This document shows, in pieces, positions 1-10,700 of a stretch of 64,000 nt of DNA. The first letter of the stretch is position 1. Each line of letters starts with the position of its first letter. Position numbers and translations under genes: made by a program. The notes beneath the pieces were generated by a model that was not told where the DNA came from, did not search any database, and worked only from the letters and a program-made list of their open reading frames with translations. Source of the stretch: Atopsyche davidsoni (Eukaryota; Arthropoda; Insecta; Trichoptera; Hydrobiosidae); NCBI GenBank assembly GCA_022113835.1, contig JAILWY010000014.1, positions 9,549,501 to 9,613,500 of the forward strand. Reading direction: 5' to 3'.

Positions 1-792
1 CGCAGCTGCAATATGAGATACATTTGCATCATATTAAAGAAACTCACATAACTCACATATTATATTTGATAGAACAATATTTTGACAGTACTGACTTATC
101 ATGGCGGATGACAGAATTTTAATGTTGCAATGTTAAAAAAAATATATGTTATTACGCAGCTGCTTTTTATGGTAACATTATTCACAAAAATAAAAAATAT
201 AGATGGGCTTGTTAGCTCAGAGGATATAAAATTAACTTTTAATCAAGAAACTCTCAGGGAGATGGTAAATTCGTAGAAAAATAAATATTTAATTTTAGCT
301 AACAGTCGTTATTCTTAGTATTCATAATATTAATTCCTTCTCAAAATTATAGATGACGCAATCAGTTTCAAAATACAAAAACTCTCTGATTTACATATTT
401 TAAAATGATTTATATATATTTTTAAAAGTAATGCTACTTTTACACATTTAACGTGTCAATAAATATTAATTTCAGAAGTTTTTCGTGAAAAAACGTGTTT
501 AGTACAACAAAAGGGGTTTTTAGTTTTTATCTTGAAATTTAATTTGCAGTGCAGTGCATGCAGTTTCAGCATAGCTTGGTTAAATTGCATAAGTGTTCAT
601 TGTTCTACATCGTCACTTCAGGCGTGTACACTGCAGGGGTGGGAACCGAGGCGTGAAAGTCGAGGCGATAGTATTTATTAATAGACATTAATTAAAGCCT
701 TAAAATAAATATGACCTCGTTCACTCTATCACGTTTTAGGATTATTTATATATACGTACATACGAATATATGTATATGTGGTGGTAATATAT
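1..792. other. AT-rich non-coding, no gene seen
   Basis: No reading frame of interest. A stretch at about 211-255 resembles the A-box and anticodon region of a lysine tRNA but has no T arm (see rejected items). A GC-richer patch at about 610-670 has no recognised content. Confidence 0.5.
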
Positions 793-1180
793 ACGAGGGC
801 GGTCCGATAAGTACTTAGTCTCACCGCCCGATAGTGCTAGTATCGCAAGAGAGATTTACTATCGTGTAGTACATTCTCGTAGACGGGTACTGTCAAAATT
901 TCAGCCGAATCGGACCCGTTGTTTTGATTTGACCGCGTGTGGAAGCGGACGTGTACGCGTTTTTTAGAAAAATGGAAAATTAGCAATATCGGTCGGTGAT
1001 TCGATTCTTGTTTTTGGAAGGGATATCGAAAAAGAGCGCTTGGATGCTGTGTACGGTGACTCTTCTCCTTCGATGGCGACCGTCAAAAATTGGTTTAACG
1101 TGTTTCAACGTGGTCGCACATCGGTTTTTGATGAGCCACGCCCAGGTGCCTCGAAAATGGCTACGGAGGATAACGTGACA
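793..1180 (+). pseudogene. 5' fragment of a mariner transposon with broken transposase
   Basis: The segment starts right after a TA (792-793) with a mariner-like terminal sequence, CGAGGGCGGTCCGATAAGT. A transposase N-terminus follows at ATG 972. Its first frame reads M-E-N-stop and then RSVIRFLFLEG. After a frameshift near 1030 the next frame reads KERLDAVYGDSSPSMATVK, NWFNVFQRGRTSVFDEPRPG and MATEDNVTK, the typical helix-turn-helix part of mariner transposases. Homology stops at about 1180, so the catalytic D,D34D domain and the 3' inverted repeat are missing. A stop at codon 4, a frameshift and the 3' truncation make this a dead copy. The family assignment rests on recognising these conserved motifs; no search was run. 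Confidence 0.88.
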
Positions 1181-1199
1181 AAAAAAACAACGATCTCGT

Positions 1200-2107
1200 A
1201 TATATTATTTATTGCTTAAAATTATGTGAAGCAAATTAGTTTTGTAAAAATGAAGGTTGGGCAGGATATACGCAAGTCGATGGTAAATGTGATAAACTTA
1301 CTCGTATACAGGTTTAATACTGAAAAATATTTTTTACGATTTAGCTCAAAGTTTCTAAACCCCATGGCATCGGTGGTTGGTGGCACTTTTAACAGTGCTT
1401 CGTATTAAGGCTTACACTGGATTCCCTGCAACATGTTACGTCGCTACACCGCAGTAGATTCAGGCAGAGTGGTGTATCCTTACCTCCTGGCAGGTAAGCC
1501 CTGTGCACAGTGCACGGTGCACAGGTACACAAGGCCCTGCCGCTGGGCTATAATATTTCGCACGCTTTGTGTGGACTTTGCGAGACGGCTCGGGTGATTG
1601 TACGTCGCTTTCATATTAATTACCGCAAACACGTGCATTGTTTGATATTTGCGCTGAATTTTAAATTGCAAGCTTTTAGTTACAAATTTTTGATTGATAT
1701 TTTTGTAAATGCAAATGCAAGGAGAACGCTAACGTGGAAGCAGTGTTTTACAGACGAATAAGTAACCAATAATATGAGCACAAACTTCCTTTGAGGATAG
1801 GCAATTGAAGAAGAAGATAACGCATTATTCGATACACATTTATTTCGTTATATAAAAATAGGTTAAAAATGAATCAAAATACTTTTTTACGAAAGTGCGC
1901 TGTATGTATTTAGATATTTACAAACAAAATTGTATTTAGTTGTCTTCGGACACTCGTCGTGAAGTGATATCGACGCTCTTGCTTTCGGTAATTCTGCTAA
2001 AAAGAAATCAACTTTTGTTTGCAGTTTTGAAGTATGCTGTTATTTTTTGTAATTAACTCTCGAAAATTACGATTTTTTACATGTTCGCATTTAGAACGTT
2101 TTTCTAC
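1200..2107. other. Non-coding; GC island with small palindrome
   Basis: No gene. At 1430-1600 the base composition is GC-richer. It contains CAGGTAA at 1491-1497 and a perfect 9-bp inverted repeat, CCTGTGCAC / GTGCACAGG (1500-1508 and 1517-1525). The 61-83 residue frames here have no recognisable domain. The 1920-2100 part may be the eroded inside of the Tigger-like element whose end lies at 2164. Confidence 0.4.
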
Positions 2108-2164
2108 ATTTAACCGGATTTTTGGTCCGCTATATCCGAGGTCCGTTATATCGAGGTTTTACTG
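2108..2164. mobile_element. pogo/Tigger-type terminal repeat remnant
   Basis: Read on the minus strand, the end is CAGTAAAACCTCGATATAAC followed by GGACCTCGGATATAGCGGACC. This is the familiar tandemly structured terminus of Tigger/pogo elements (Tc1-mariner superfamily). A TA, the expected target, follows directly at 2165-2166. The partner terminus was not found upstream in the window, so the copy is truncated or too eroded to recognise. Confidence 0.65.
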
Positions 2165-2394
2165 TACACAGCAGCAGAGGTACACAGTAAATTTTTTTTT
2201 TAGATTATTTGTTCATATTATTTAAATGATGAGTATATGAAAAAAAAAAAACCACAACAGATTATCCAGATAAAAACGCAAAAAGCCCAAAATAAGGCTT
2301 TATAGCGATAGCATCATTATCGTAATTTTTAGAGACATTACAATTAGTCCACGCCGATAAATTCCGAGTGTTTGATTTATCCAAATCACGTGAC

Positions 2395-2600
2395 GCGTAT
2401 TAACCCCCGCCCAACACCCCCGGCCTAAGTGATCGCCACCGCGTGCATCGCCGGGCACGCGCGCTCTCAAATTATAATTGCCTAAGCCGTGTCTTTATCA
2501 ACGAGATTTATTATCGCGGCCGCGATCGCCCCACGCACGGCGTTCCCACCCCTAAAATAGCCTCGGCCAGGCGGTTATCGGTACCTGGTTTTCAGTTTTT
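2395..2600. other. GC-rich island, non-coding
   Basis: A patch of about 200 bp that is much richer in GC than its surroundings, with a perfect 14-bp palindrome ATCGCGGCCGCGAT at 2513-2526 containing a NotI site. No coding potential is recognised. It could be a regulatory element or simply isochore noise. Confidence 0.35.
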
Positions 2601-2732
2601 ATCAACGCACCCACCCTTGCCAGCAAAACGCTTTTTCAAATCGAAGAAAAATGTACGAAAATATCTCAAGTCGACTAAGATAACCAAATAACAAAATTCC
2701 AAAGAAATTCAAAAATATCATTCTATTACTGT

Positions 2733-2734
<2 letters not shown>

Positions 2735-2791
<57 letters not shown>
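2735..2791. repeat. (TA)n microsatellite
   Basis: Uninterrupted TA dinucleotides for about 57 bp. Confidence 0.97.
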
Positions 2792-2793
<2 letters not shown>

Positions 2794-2825
2794 GATTACC
2801 CACGAAAAATCTATGAAAAGGAGAA

Positions 2826-2900
2826 ATCTCTAGAGACTGGCCCAGGGTACAGATGTGACCAGTGAAATGGTCACTAACCTACATGAAGAAGAATAAGAAG
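2826..2900 (+). mobile_element. 3' tail remnant of a LINE retrotransposon
   Basis: One frame reads TSEMVTNLHEEE-stop (about 2857-2895). This is the end of the reverse-transcriptase ORF of the same LINE family as the larger relic at 46995-47625, which ends KEMVTNLL-stop. The shared nucleotides GAAATGGTCAC(T/C)AACCT sit at the same place in both. Only the last few dozen bases of the element remain. The (TA)n tract just upstream is not the element's own tail. Confidence 0.6.
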
Positions 2901-3107
2901 ATCTAGAATATACGAGTAATGTTGTTTTGCTTAATTAGATATACGGTAAAAAAAATCCAAAACAAAGGTTACGTATTTATAATTTAGTAAAATATATGCA
3001 ATAGAAAATTTTAACAACTTGAAAATGTCATATACAGCAATAAAACATGTTGAAATTCTTTGGCTCATAATTGACAATAGACATTACACCTATAAAAGTC
3101 ACATATT

Positions 3108-3165
3108 ACTCCCTGAAAATGGTACCAGCATGGGGACCGAAACAACGAAGGATTGAAAACTTAAA
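3108..3165 (+). mobile_element. Penelope-like element tail motif (relic)
   Basis: Contains CCCTGAAAATGGTACCAGCA then TGGGGACCGAAACAACG. The pattern CTGA-N-ATGG ... CCGAAAC is common at the ends of Penelope-like retroelements and related repeats in animals. A short stem (GGTACC with GGGACC, one mismatch) can form between the two halves. Related motifs occur at 25075-25120 and, weaker, at 17287-17320. Confidence 0.4.
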
Positions 3166-4543
3166 GCAGCTTGTCACTCAAGAAACCACATCATTATACG
3201 CGTTGTATAAAAGTAATTGAGTTTATTCTCAATCATTTTTATATTATTTAATATAAGGATCTAGTTTTTTGAGATTGATAATAAAAACTTATAATTTTTT
3301 TAAAGATATTATGTCAAATCTTCATTCATCATCAGATTATCACACGAAAATGAAATATCGCACTTACCGTTCGACAGCTATCAAGTTCTCGTCTTTAAAA
3401 TACACATGCACGCGCACTCATCGCGAATGCTTGTTGCACAATACCACAAGTAATTTGAAGTAATACCACAAAACAAAACCATCATCTGAAACACGGTCTG
3501 CACGAAAACGCATGGTCTGAACTAAATCAAATGCTTACATGTTTCACAATACTTAAAAATTATGATGCAACAATTCAATTCTTGTTAGCCTGTCATTTTT
3601 CAGTGCGCGATTCACCTTCGGCCGGAACGTTTTTCTGTCTGTACTTTTATAAAATAGCATTCTGTTAAGTGACTTTTCTAAACAAATTATGCTTATTTAA
3701 GCATAGTAATATATATTTGACTGTCTTGTAGTATAATTTTTTGAAAAAGTTGTGAATTAGTGTTTTAAAATAAGTGTAAAATATATGTAATTCATAAGTG
3801 ATGTTGTATCAGTTCTTTTAACATAACTTTGAAACGAATTTAACATAAATAATGGTTTAGTTTAAAAAAAGTTAATAAAGATTTATTTTGAGATTGCTAT
3901 TTAATAAACACGTGAAAGTGCAGTGATTATGGGCGATAAATCATCGAAGCGGGGACAAGGTAGCCGCCATTATTGTACTGTCAAATTCGGTGAGTCAATT
4001 TGATTCTTGATTTCAAAACACATACTTTGACGATCTTACGATTGTGACGATAAATGATCCAATTATTCACTCCAAGTATTTAAACGAAGCGGAATATTCG
4101 TTTGAATAAATGTAAGATTTTTTTTGATAAAGACGGAGCATTTCGTTTTAAAACTCGTGACGTCACAATAATGGATTCACTGTCGCATTGTTTTATTATT
4201 TTATTTTTGCTGGCAGTATTTTGAAAGTAAAACAATATCAGGTGTGTTGAGTCAAAACGATGGAGTACGGTATGGAAAGTAAGAATCACGACACAATCTG
4301 TTGATTTATTAGATTTAAAAAATATATATACAATTTAGAAGTTATATTATAAACAAATTGTTCTTATGTTAGAAAAGCCGAATTCCGAAACTCCGGAATT
4401 TTTTTTGTTTGTTTTTTTTAAATTTAACAATGTGAATTCGTCCGAATGGCAGCAATTATTTTGCAAAACTGACAAAAAGGGTTTATACCTGCTCTAATAC
4501 GCACCTAGACTTCTTATAAGGTAAACAATAAAAGGTGCACTAT

Positions 4544-4610
4544 GGCGACCTATAGTCGCCAACGGAGTTACAAAGAAATTTACCATGTCGACACATTGTC
4601 GCCAACGGAG
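4544..4610. repeat. Short direct and inverted repeats
   Basis: The 13-mer GTCGCCAACGGAG occurs at 4555-4567 and again at 4598-4610. In addition GGCGAC (4544-4549) and GTCGCC (4555-4560) form a 6-bp inverted repeat around a 5-bp loop. This lies a few bases outside the MITE at 4623 and its target-site copy. Confidence 0.7.
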
Positions 4611-4622
4611 ATTAAAATCTAG

Positions 4623-4825
4623 GGTACTTGTTTTTTATCCGACCACCAAAATTTTTTAATGTATATGTACTTGCAGAGATAAGAATCTATCATATGACGA
4701 TGAGTCCCATTGTGGCATTTATTTCGTTCATTGCAGATTTCCATGACCGCTCGATTCGTTGGGTTAGGTTAAAAAAAAAAAGGTTAGGTACAAGTTTTTT
4801 GGTGGTCGGATAAAAAACAAGTACC
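4623..4825. mobile_element. MITE with 29-bp perfect TIRs and 8-bp TSD
   Basis: The element begins GGTACTTGTTTTTTATCCGA and ends with the exact reverse complement. The inverted repeats match over 29 bp, ending in CCACCAAAA on the left arm. It is flanked by identical 8-bp target duplications AAATCTAG (4615-4622 and 4826-4833). At 203 bp it has no transposase. An 8-bp TSD with termini starting GG would fit Merlin-type elements better than hAT, but the superfamily is not certain. Perfect TIRs and TSDs suggest a young insertion. Confidence 0.9.
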
Positions 4826-4924
4826 AAATCTAGTTATAATAATCAAAAATATTTTTTGTGAGTTCATGAGGACTATTAGATTTAATCGAGGGGAAGTAAT
4901 AACAATTTCTAACCCACTGCAAAA

Positions 4925-5190
4925 TAACTTTGATTTTCCTGTCCCACTTTTTCGCACGAGGTTGGCGCCAAATTAGCAGGTAGACTTGAGGGTGCGCCAA
5001 GCTCCTTCACAGGGGGATGAAAGCTCGGCGGGGAGGCGCTGGAAGGCCGGGTTAATTACTCTCCCCCGCCACCCCCGCACATATGAGAACACTTTAACCC
5101 CGACTTGTTACTTGCAACTATTTGGCATCGGCTCGGGTCGTTCTCCGGGAAAGAGTGAACGCTTGCGAAATTGCCGGTTAATGACTGGCT
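4925..5190. other. GC island, candidate regulatory element
   Basis: GC-rich segment in AT-rich surroundings. It carries CAGGTAG (4977-4983, the heptamer bound by Zelda in Drosophila), GGTTAATTAC (homeodomain-type core) and, just beyond, ATGCTAAT (POU-like). The 70-residue frame across it (4986-5198) shows no domain. Function is inferred only from composition and motifs. Confidence 0.3.
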
Positions 5191-5205
5191 TGTTTTAATA
5201 TGCTA

Positions 5206-7175
5206 ATGGCGTTTCCTACTTTGCATACAATTTAACCATAAAATGTATGCCTTTAATATCACAATTTACAATATGAATATATAAGCAATACATAATATCT
5301 GTGTTACTGTTCCGTAGAAGATTTTATATGTGATAAGTTTTTTTGACACTAAGCGTGTGCGATACAATCCATATTTAATTGCTCTGCAAATTTGCAAAAA
5401 GTCTCTTAACCCTTTTGCTAAGTTATATCTTTATACAAAGGAATTCCCTGTTAAATATAAATTCGACAGATTAATGATTAATATAAATGTACGCAGATAT
5501 GTTTTTTTTGCGGGTCTGTATTTTTTCATGGTAGTCTTTTTAACTTTAAAAATAGTTATATATTCAGATTGATGTCATTCAAGATCAATAAAAAGCAATA
5601 ACAATTATTCAAACCATGTAGGAAAAATAAATATATATTTTTGGTTCACTGAGATAGAGAGAGCTCTTTCGTCATTCAATGGTACCGTTAAGAATGCTTT
5701 GCTAACATTTAAAAGGAAAAAATGTAACACCGTGTGCGATTATATATTTAACAATAAATTTGTATTTAAAATATAAGTACTAAAAACAATACATTAAGTT
5801 TTTTTGTGCATCATGATTTAATTCCTAATAATACAGCGACGTTGGCTACTAGATGACTTAAATAAATAAAAAAATACATAAGCTGAACAATTAAGTGCTT
5901 GATATATTTAATAATATTAACAATTCCGACGTGCATATTTTGTAATTGGTAGTTAGGCTTGGCAATTCCAGGAGAGCCAATATATCAATTAAATGCACTT
6001 AGAGAACTTCAGTTCCTATTCAATAATCTACAAGCGGCATGTGATATAATATTTGCGCATATATAGATATATTTCAGGAACTAAGTTTGCCTTGCACATT
6101 GATGCCAGCACTTCGAGTGTAAGAAGCCCTGGAACAATTAAAATAAAATATTTGCACGTTCCCACCTCAAAGTTAAACCTTACATTTTGTCTACAAAGAC
6201 TTTCTTTCTGAGTGGAAGTAAGAATTTTATTTTACAACATATATTTTGATATAAAAAAAATGAGAAACATAACATCTAGGTATATATGAGATATTATAGA
6301 AGAAATGTTTACATCATTCTTTATGTGTTATGTCTAACGTAATTATTTTTGAAGCCGAGCAAGAAAATCCCTGAAAAATAAAAACACCCCAACAACACCA
6401 GTAAATCAATCCTTAAAAAAAAAAGTAACAAATTGGCCGGAAAGACACTCTCAATATAAAAAGAAGAAAATACTAAACATAATCTTATGGGTAAATTATA
6501 AGTTATGGGTGGCGTTGTTTACCGGTTTGGGAGAGTTTCGGGTGATTTACGTCGCTCACCGCCCCCCCCCCCCCCCAGGTAGAGCCTCCGGTTACGGTTC
6601 GCGGGTTCGCGGGTTAACTGGTTTTGGAGCTTCCGTAGCTATTACTATTATAATAACGAATCAAGTCCGCGTGTGCTCGGAGAGATTTTCGTCAGCAGGC
6701 TGACTAAAAAATTTCTCTGCCTACTTTGTTATTATAATTATATATACTTGTAACATGCGTTAAAAAAATGCTTGGCCACTGTGCAATGTATTTTTAATGG
6801 ATGGTATTATTTATATACAGCCGACAGCTGTTATTGAGTGCGCGTAGATTTTTTTATAATTAATTTGCAACAATAATATTGAAACATATTTTTGCTTGTC
6901 GACAACGGGGTCTCGAATTCATAGATTTTTTTTTGATAAATTCTCTCATATTTCTTATAACAAGTCGAATTCTATAGATGTAAAAAGTCAATTATTGATA
7001 ATTGCTTTTTGGTCACGTCCTTACCTGCCTTTTTCCCTAGTGATCAGGGAGTAACATATAGTGTCTTTGCTCATATATTTTGCTACATATCTGCAAAACT
7101 ACAAGAATTTTTATTTATTGTTTTACATGTAAATTGCTCAATTATAGATATTTTTTTACAGAAACAGCATATAAA
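5206..7175. other. Non-coding; second GC island with C15 tract
   Basis: No gene. A GC-rich patch at 6505-6715 contains an uninterrupted run of 15 C (6562-6576), CAGGTAG at 6576-6582 and a tandem CGCGGGTT pair near 6600. The remainder is AT-rich without recognised content. Confidence 0.4.
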
Positions 7176-7404
7176 GGTGTCCCAAAATTAACGCAAGATT
7201 TGAATCAAATATAAATCGCAGTTTTTAGTCTTTTGATTGTTATTTTTTAAATGAATCATAAAGTCAATAATACAATTAGGTTGTATATTAAATAACACAT
7301 TGGGTAAATGGCTTCCACGGCTTTGCATGCACGTATGTATGGTCAGTATGGTCCAATTATGCCTCCAGCCCAAAATCCACGTTGCGTTAAGTTTGGGACA
7401 CCCC
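7176..7404. mobile_element. MITE with GGTGTCCC inverted termini
   Basis: The left end GGTGTCCCAAAATTAACGCAA and the right end TTGCGTTAAGTTTGGGACACC form imperfect terminal inverted repeats of about 21 bp (one mismatch). Flanking ATATAA occurs on both sides (7170-7175 and 7405-7410) and may be the target duplication. The element is 229 bp with no transposase. The 72-residue minus-strand frame across it is a by-product. The superfamily cannot be fixed from the termini alone. Confidence 0.72.
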
Positions 7405-7489
7405 ATATAAGAAATAAATGCGAATTTAGTAAATAAATGAAAATAGGTAATTATAATAACAATAATGATAATAATATAACTGTCTCGAC

Positions 7490-7735
7490 AAGTTACAGGT
7501 CACCGTGTAGGGGCCCAATACAGTAGCGAGTAATTTGGAATGCGAAGATTTCACAATAACGAGGGTGGCACCAGGCCGCCGCGCGCAGAGCCGCCGCGTT
7601 AAGCAAGTCGTTGTCCCGACTAATTACCACACGTGCATGCATTTTCCCAGTTCATTGTTGAGCTTCGCGCCCCTCACTCCACGCCCCTGGCCCCGCACCC
7701 CGCACAGCCTGCTCCTAACGACGCCCTACAAGTAA
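7490..7735. other. GC-rich non-coding island
   Basis: Markedly GC-rich patch with GCCGCCGCGCGCAGAGCCG and C-rich runs. The 66-residue frame across it is low-complexity (Arg/Pro/Ser) and not convincing. Candidate CpG-rich or regulatory element. Confidence 0.3.
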
Positions 7736-7740
7736 TGTCG

Positions 7741-10700
7741 TTCCAATTAATACACAATTTCATTGCTATCAAACACGTTTGGAAATTAAAACTTCTATGA
7801 ATAAAGTGCTGGGGTAATTTATTCAGTTTTAATTTTGTATTAAAAATATTATAACATCATAATATATATAGATTTTTTTTGGTTTTTGTAGAAAGCCTGG
7901 GACATCCCTAACTTTACCCCAAATCACAAAAGCATATTGATACACGCCAAAGTCTCTTTTGTCGTCACTAGATTTTTTCTAGTTTTTGAATCTGAATTAT
8001 TTAAAATAATTTATTATTTTTAACGTCCTTATAAATAAATGAATGAAAGACGAGAATATAAAGTCCACTGCCTGACATAACAATAAAAAAAATTATGAAC
8101 GTATTTTAATCATTGAAGCATCAAAATAAATGCTGGTTTTACATTACAACGAAAAGTTTATATTAAATTTCTTAAGGTGTTGTGTAGAAATAGAATTCCA
8201 CGAAACATTTTTCGAGATAAGATTGTTTTGAGATACAGAAGCAGTGAAAATTAATTTTATCAATAAATTGAATAAATTAAAATTTTCAAAACACAACACC
8301 ATATACAAAAATTATATAGATTTCGATTATTCTATGGTAACCGGTAATAAATAAAATAAAAAAAATAAATTTATAAACATTTTTTTTCTATGAACATCAA
8401 AGAGGAGTAATGTCTATTTTTTAAAAATATATTCATTAATATGTTTATTTATGAATTTTTAAATTTTACATGCATATCAAAGTGTATAGTTTTACACGGA
8501 TTTTGCAGACACCGTGAACGATATGATTTTGTTAATTTGTTCAAAAGCGATTTTTTTAAAATAAAAAGCTTTAAAAATAAATAAAAGCTGGTAGTGTATA
8601 GAGCACTGAAAGACGTTTCAAAATACTAGCATACATTGTGCAAAGGGGGTAGCACACAGCGGGACTTATATGGATGTGCATTTATGGATACGCGGGGTTA
8701 CAGTCTCGCGTTCGTAAATTACAGCGTGTGGCGCCCTTAGCGATGCCATTTAGCCAGAGGTTCCACTAACTTCCGACAACCTTCACGGTAACGTAACTTA
8801 TTACTGTGTAACGTTATTTATAATATGCGTTAAATTTAATTATGAGGAAGGCTGTTCTCTCACTTTCCATGAAATGCTTCTGCTTGATTCCATCTCTGAA
8901 AAATATGGCATATTCTATAGCTTCTTTCAGAAATATTTTTGTTCGTGTGTTTTGGGTTATTGGTTGCGCCATTGGATGCCAATTGAAGCTTGATCGGGCG
9001 TTTTTTAAATACTATTTAAAATTGATTGTTTTATTTTGCATAGTCAAATCTTATTATTTTAGTCTTCGTACTCTAAGTTGCACTGAATCAAACTTTTTAC
9101 GAACAGGTGTTCTTAAAAAATATATATTTAATAAATTTGAAACTTGGAGCATACAAAAAAAACATAAGTAATAATTTACCAACAAAGAAAGCATAAAAAA
9201 ATCATTAGTGTTATAATTTTGTTCATTTCCACAATATTACAAATAATACATTTTTAAATGAAATAAAAAGTATATAATTTTACACAAAGCGTTATAAATG
9301 AGAGGTCGTAAGTATTATTTTTAGTGCTTTCATTTCATTTTCTTTCGTGTATTGTTTAAGAGATTTCTCGTGATTTATTTTTATAACGCATTCAAGGCTT
9401 ACGGCATTTCCACAGCCGTGGCCTAGTTTTTTGCTGTTTGACAAAAGCCTCTCACCTCATGCTTCAGGTAAGAATTGAATAAAACACTTTGTCCCTCTGA
9501 GTGGTCATGATTTAAAGGCAAAGTTTTTTGGCCGACTTAAAAGGAACCTTTATCCGAAGGGAGAAATTATCCCAGACAAGAATAATTTAATCTCGCTCCC
9601 ATTCTTACCTGCTAAGTAATTGCAGGTAAGTAAAGAATATTGAGGGTGAATGCTGGGAGTATAGAACAGTCTCATAAATATTACTTCTAGGATCTTCCAA
9701 CACGCCACTACCATTAGCACTGTTAGGTTTTCAATTTGAATAAGGAGTATCTTAAAGGTTAAGATTATTGTTTTAAGCTGAAGATATAAATATTCAAATA
9801 TTTCGTATTGAAACCATCTTCAATAGACATGTAAAGATATGTTTGTTATCTGGAGTCAAATGCACTTCTTCGAGCAAGCATAGGATCGGTTACCAAGAGG
9901 TTTTAAGCCTAAGGCTTAAGGTGTAAGGGACTTTGAGAATTTCTACCACCTTTCTGAAAAACGTGTTTTCTTTAAGTTGAGGCAAGTGCTTAGGGTTAAA
10001 ATAAAAAAAATTGGTGAAGTCTGTACGTCCGCTCATACTGAATCACTTTTAGGAATATTCTTTAAGGTTTGTCTCACGTACGATTTTGGGTAACCTTGAT
10101 ATCATTTGATTGTGTTATCGAGTATTAACTGTATAAAATTATTTTTACTGATTTTCTTTGTCTTTAGTGAAAGCATCCTGAGAGCAAATAAAAATTAATA
10201 AATATGACAGCGTTTGCACTGGGCAGTTTAATTTATACTTTGAAATTAATTAATTTGATTTCAGTACATAGAGGGATAGAAGTTGTCTTGAATTTAAATC
10301 TGTATTTCTTTTGCCCCCACAACAATTAATTAGAAATAATTATCCGTGCAGAGTAGACCGTTTCTGGCCCGTCATATTAGGGTAATGAAGATTTGTGCCC
10401 GGCGTAACTCGCTTTACGATACCTCACAATCAGTGCTTCTTAAACGGTGAATCGCAACTAAAAATGAAACCCATTCATTAATTTCGAAATATGTTTGTGT
10501 CATCTCAGTTTAACCGCATTAGCTTGTATGTCTTTTGGTAAACCAATCGTGTTATTTTCAACATTGTTACTAACATAAACTAGAGTAAAATAATATTGAA
10601 CTCATAAGTATATTTATTTATTAAGATGACCGACGCATCATCAATAAAATATTTTACAATTAACATGTTTTACGCTGATATTGGCAGATTGTAAATAATG

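Noticed and set aside
205..262. tRNA-Lys-like stretch (TTAGCTCAGAGG ... ACTTTTAATC)
   Set aside because: A-box and anticodon loop resemble tRNA-Lys(UUU), but the anticodon stem pairs at only 3 of 5 positions and no T arm or acceptor stem follows. At best a pseudo-tRNA or SINE scrap.
8842..9171. 109-codon plus-strand frame
   Set aside because: Composition (Phe, Leu, Lys, Tyr) is what AT-rich DNA gives by chance; no domain, no splice context.
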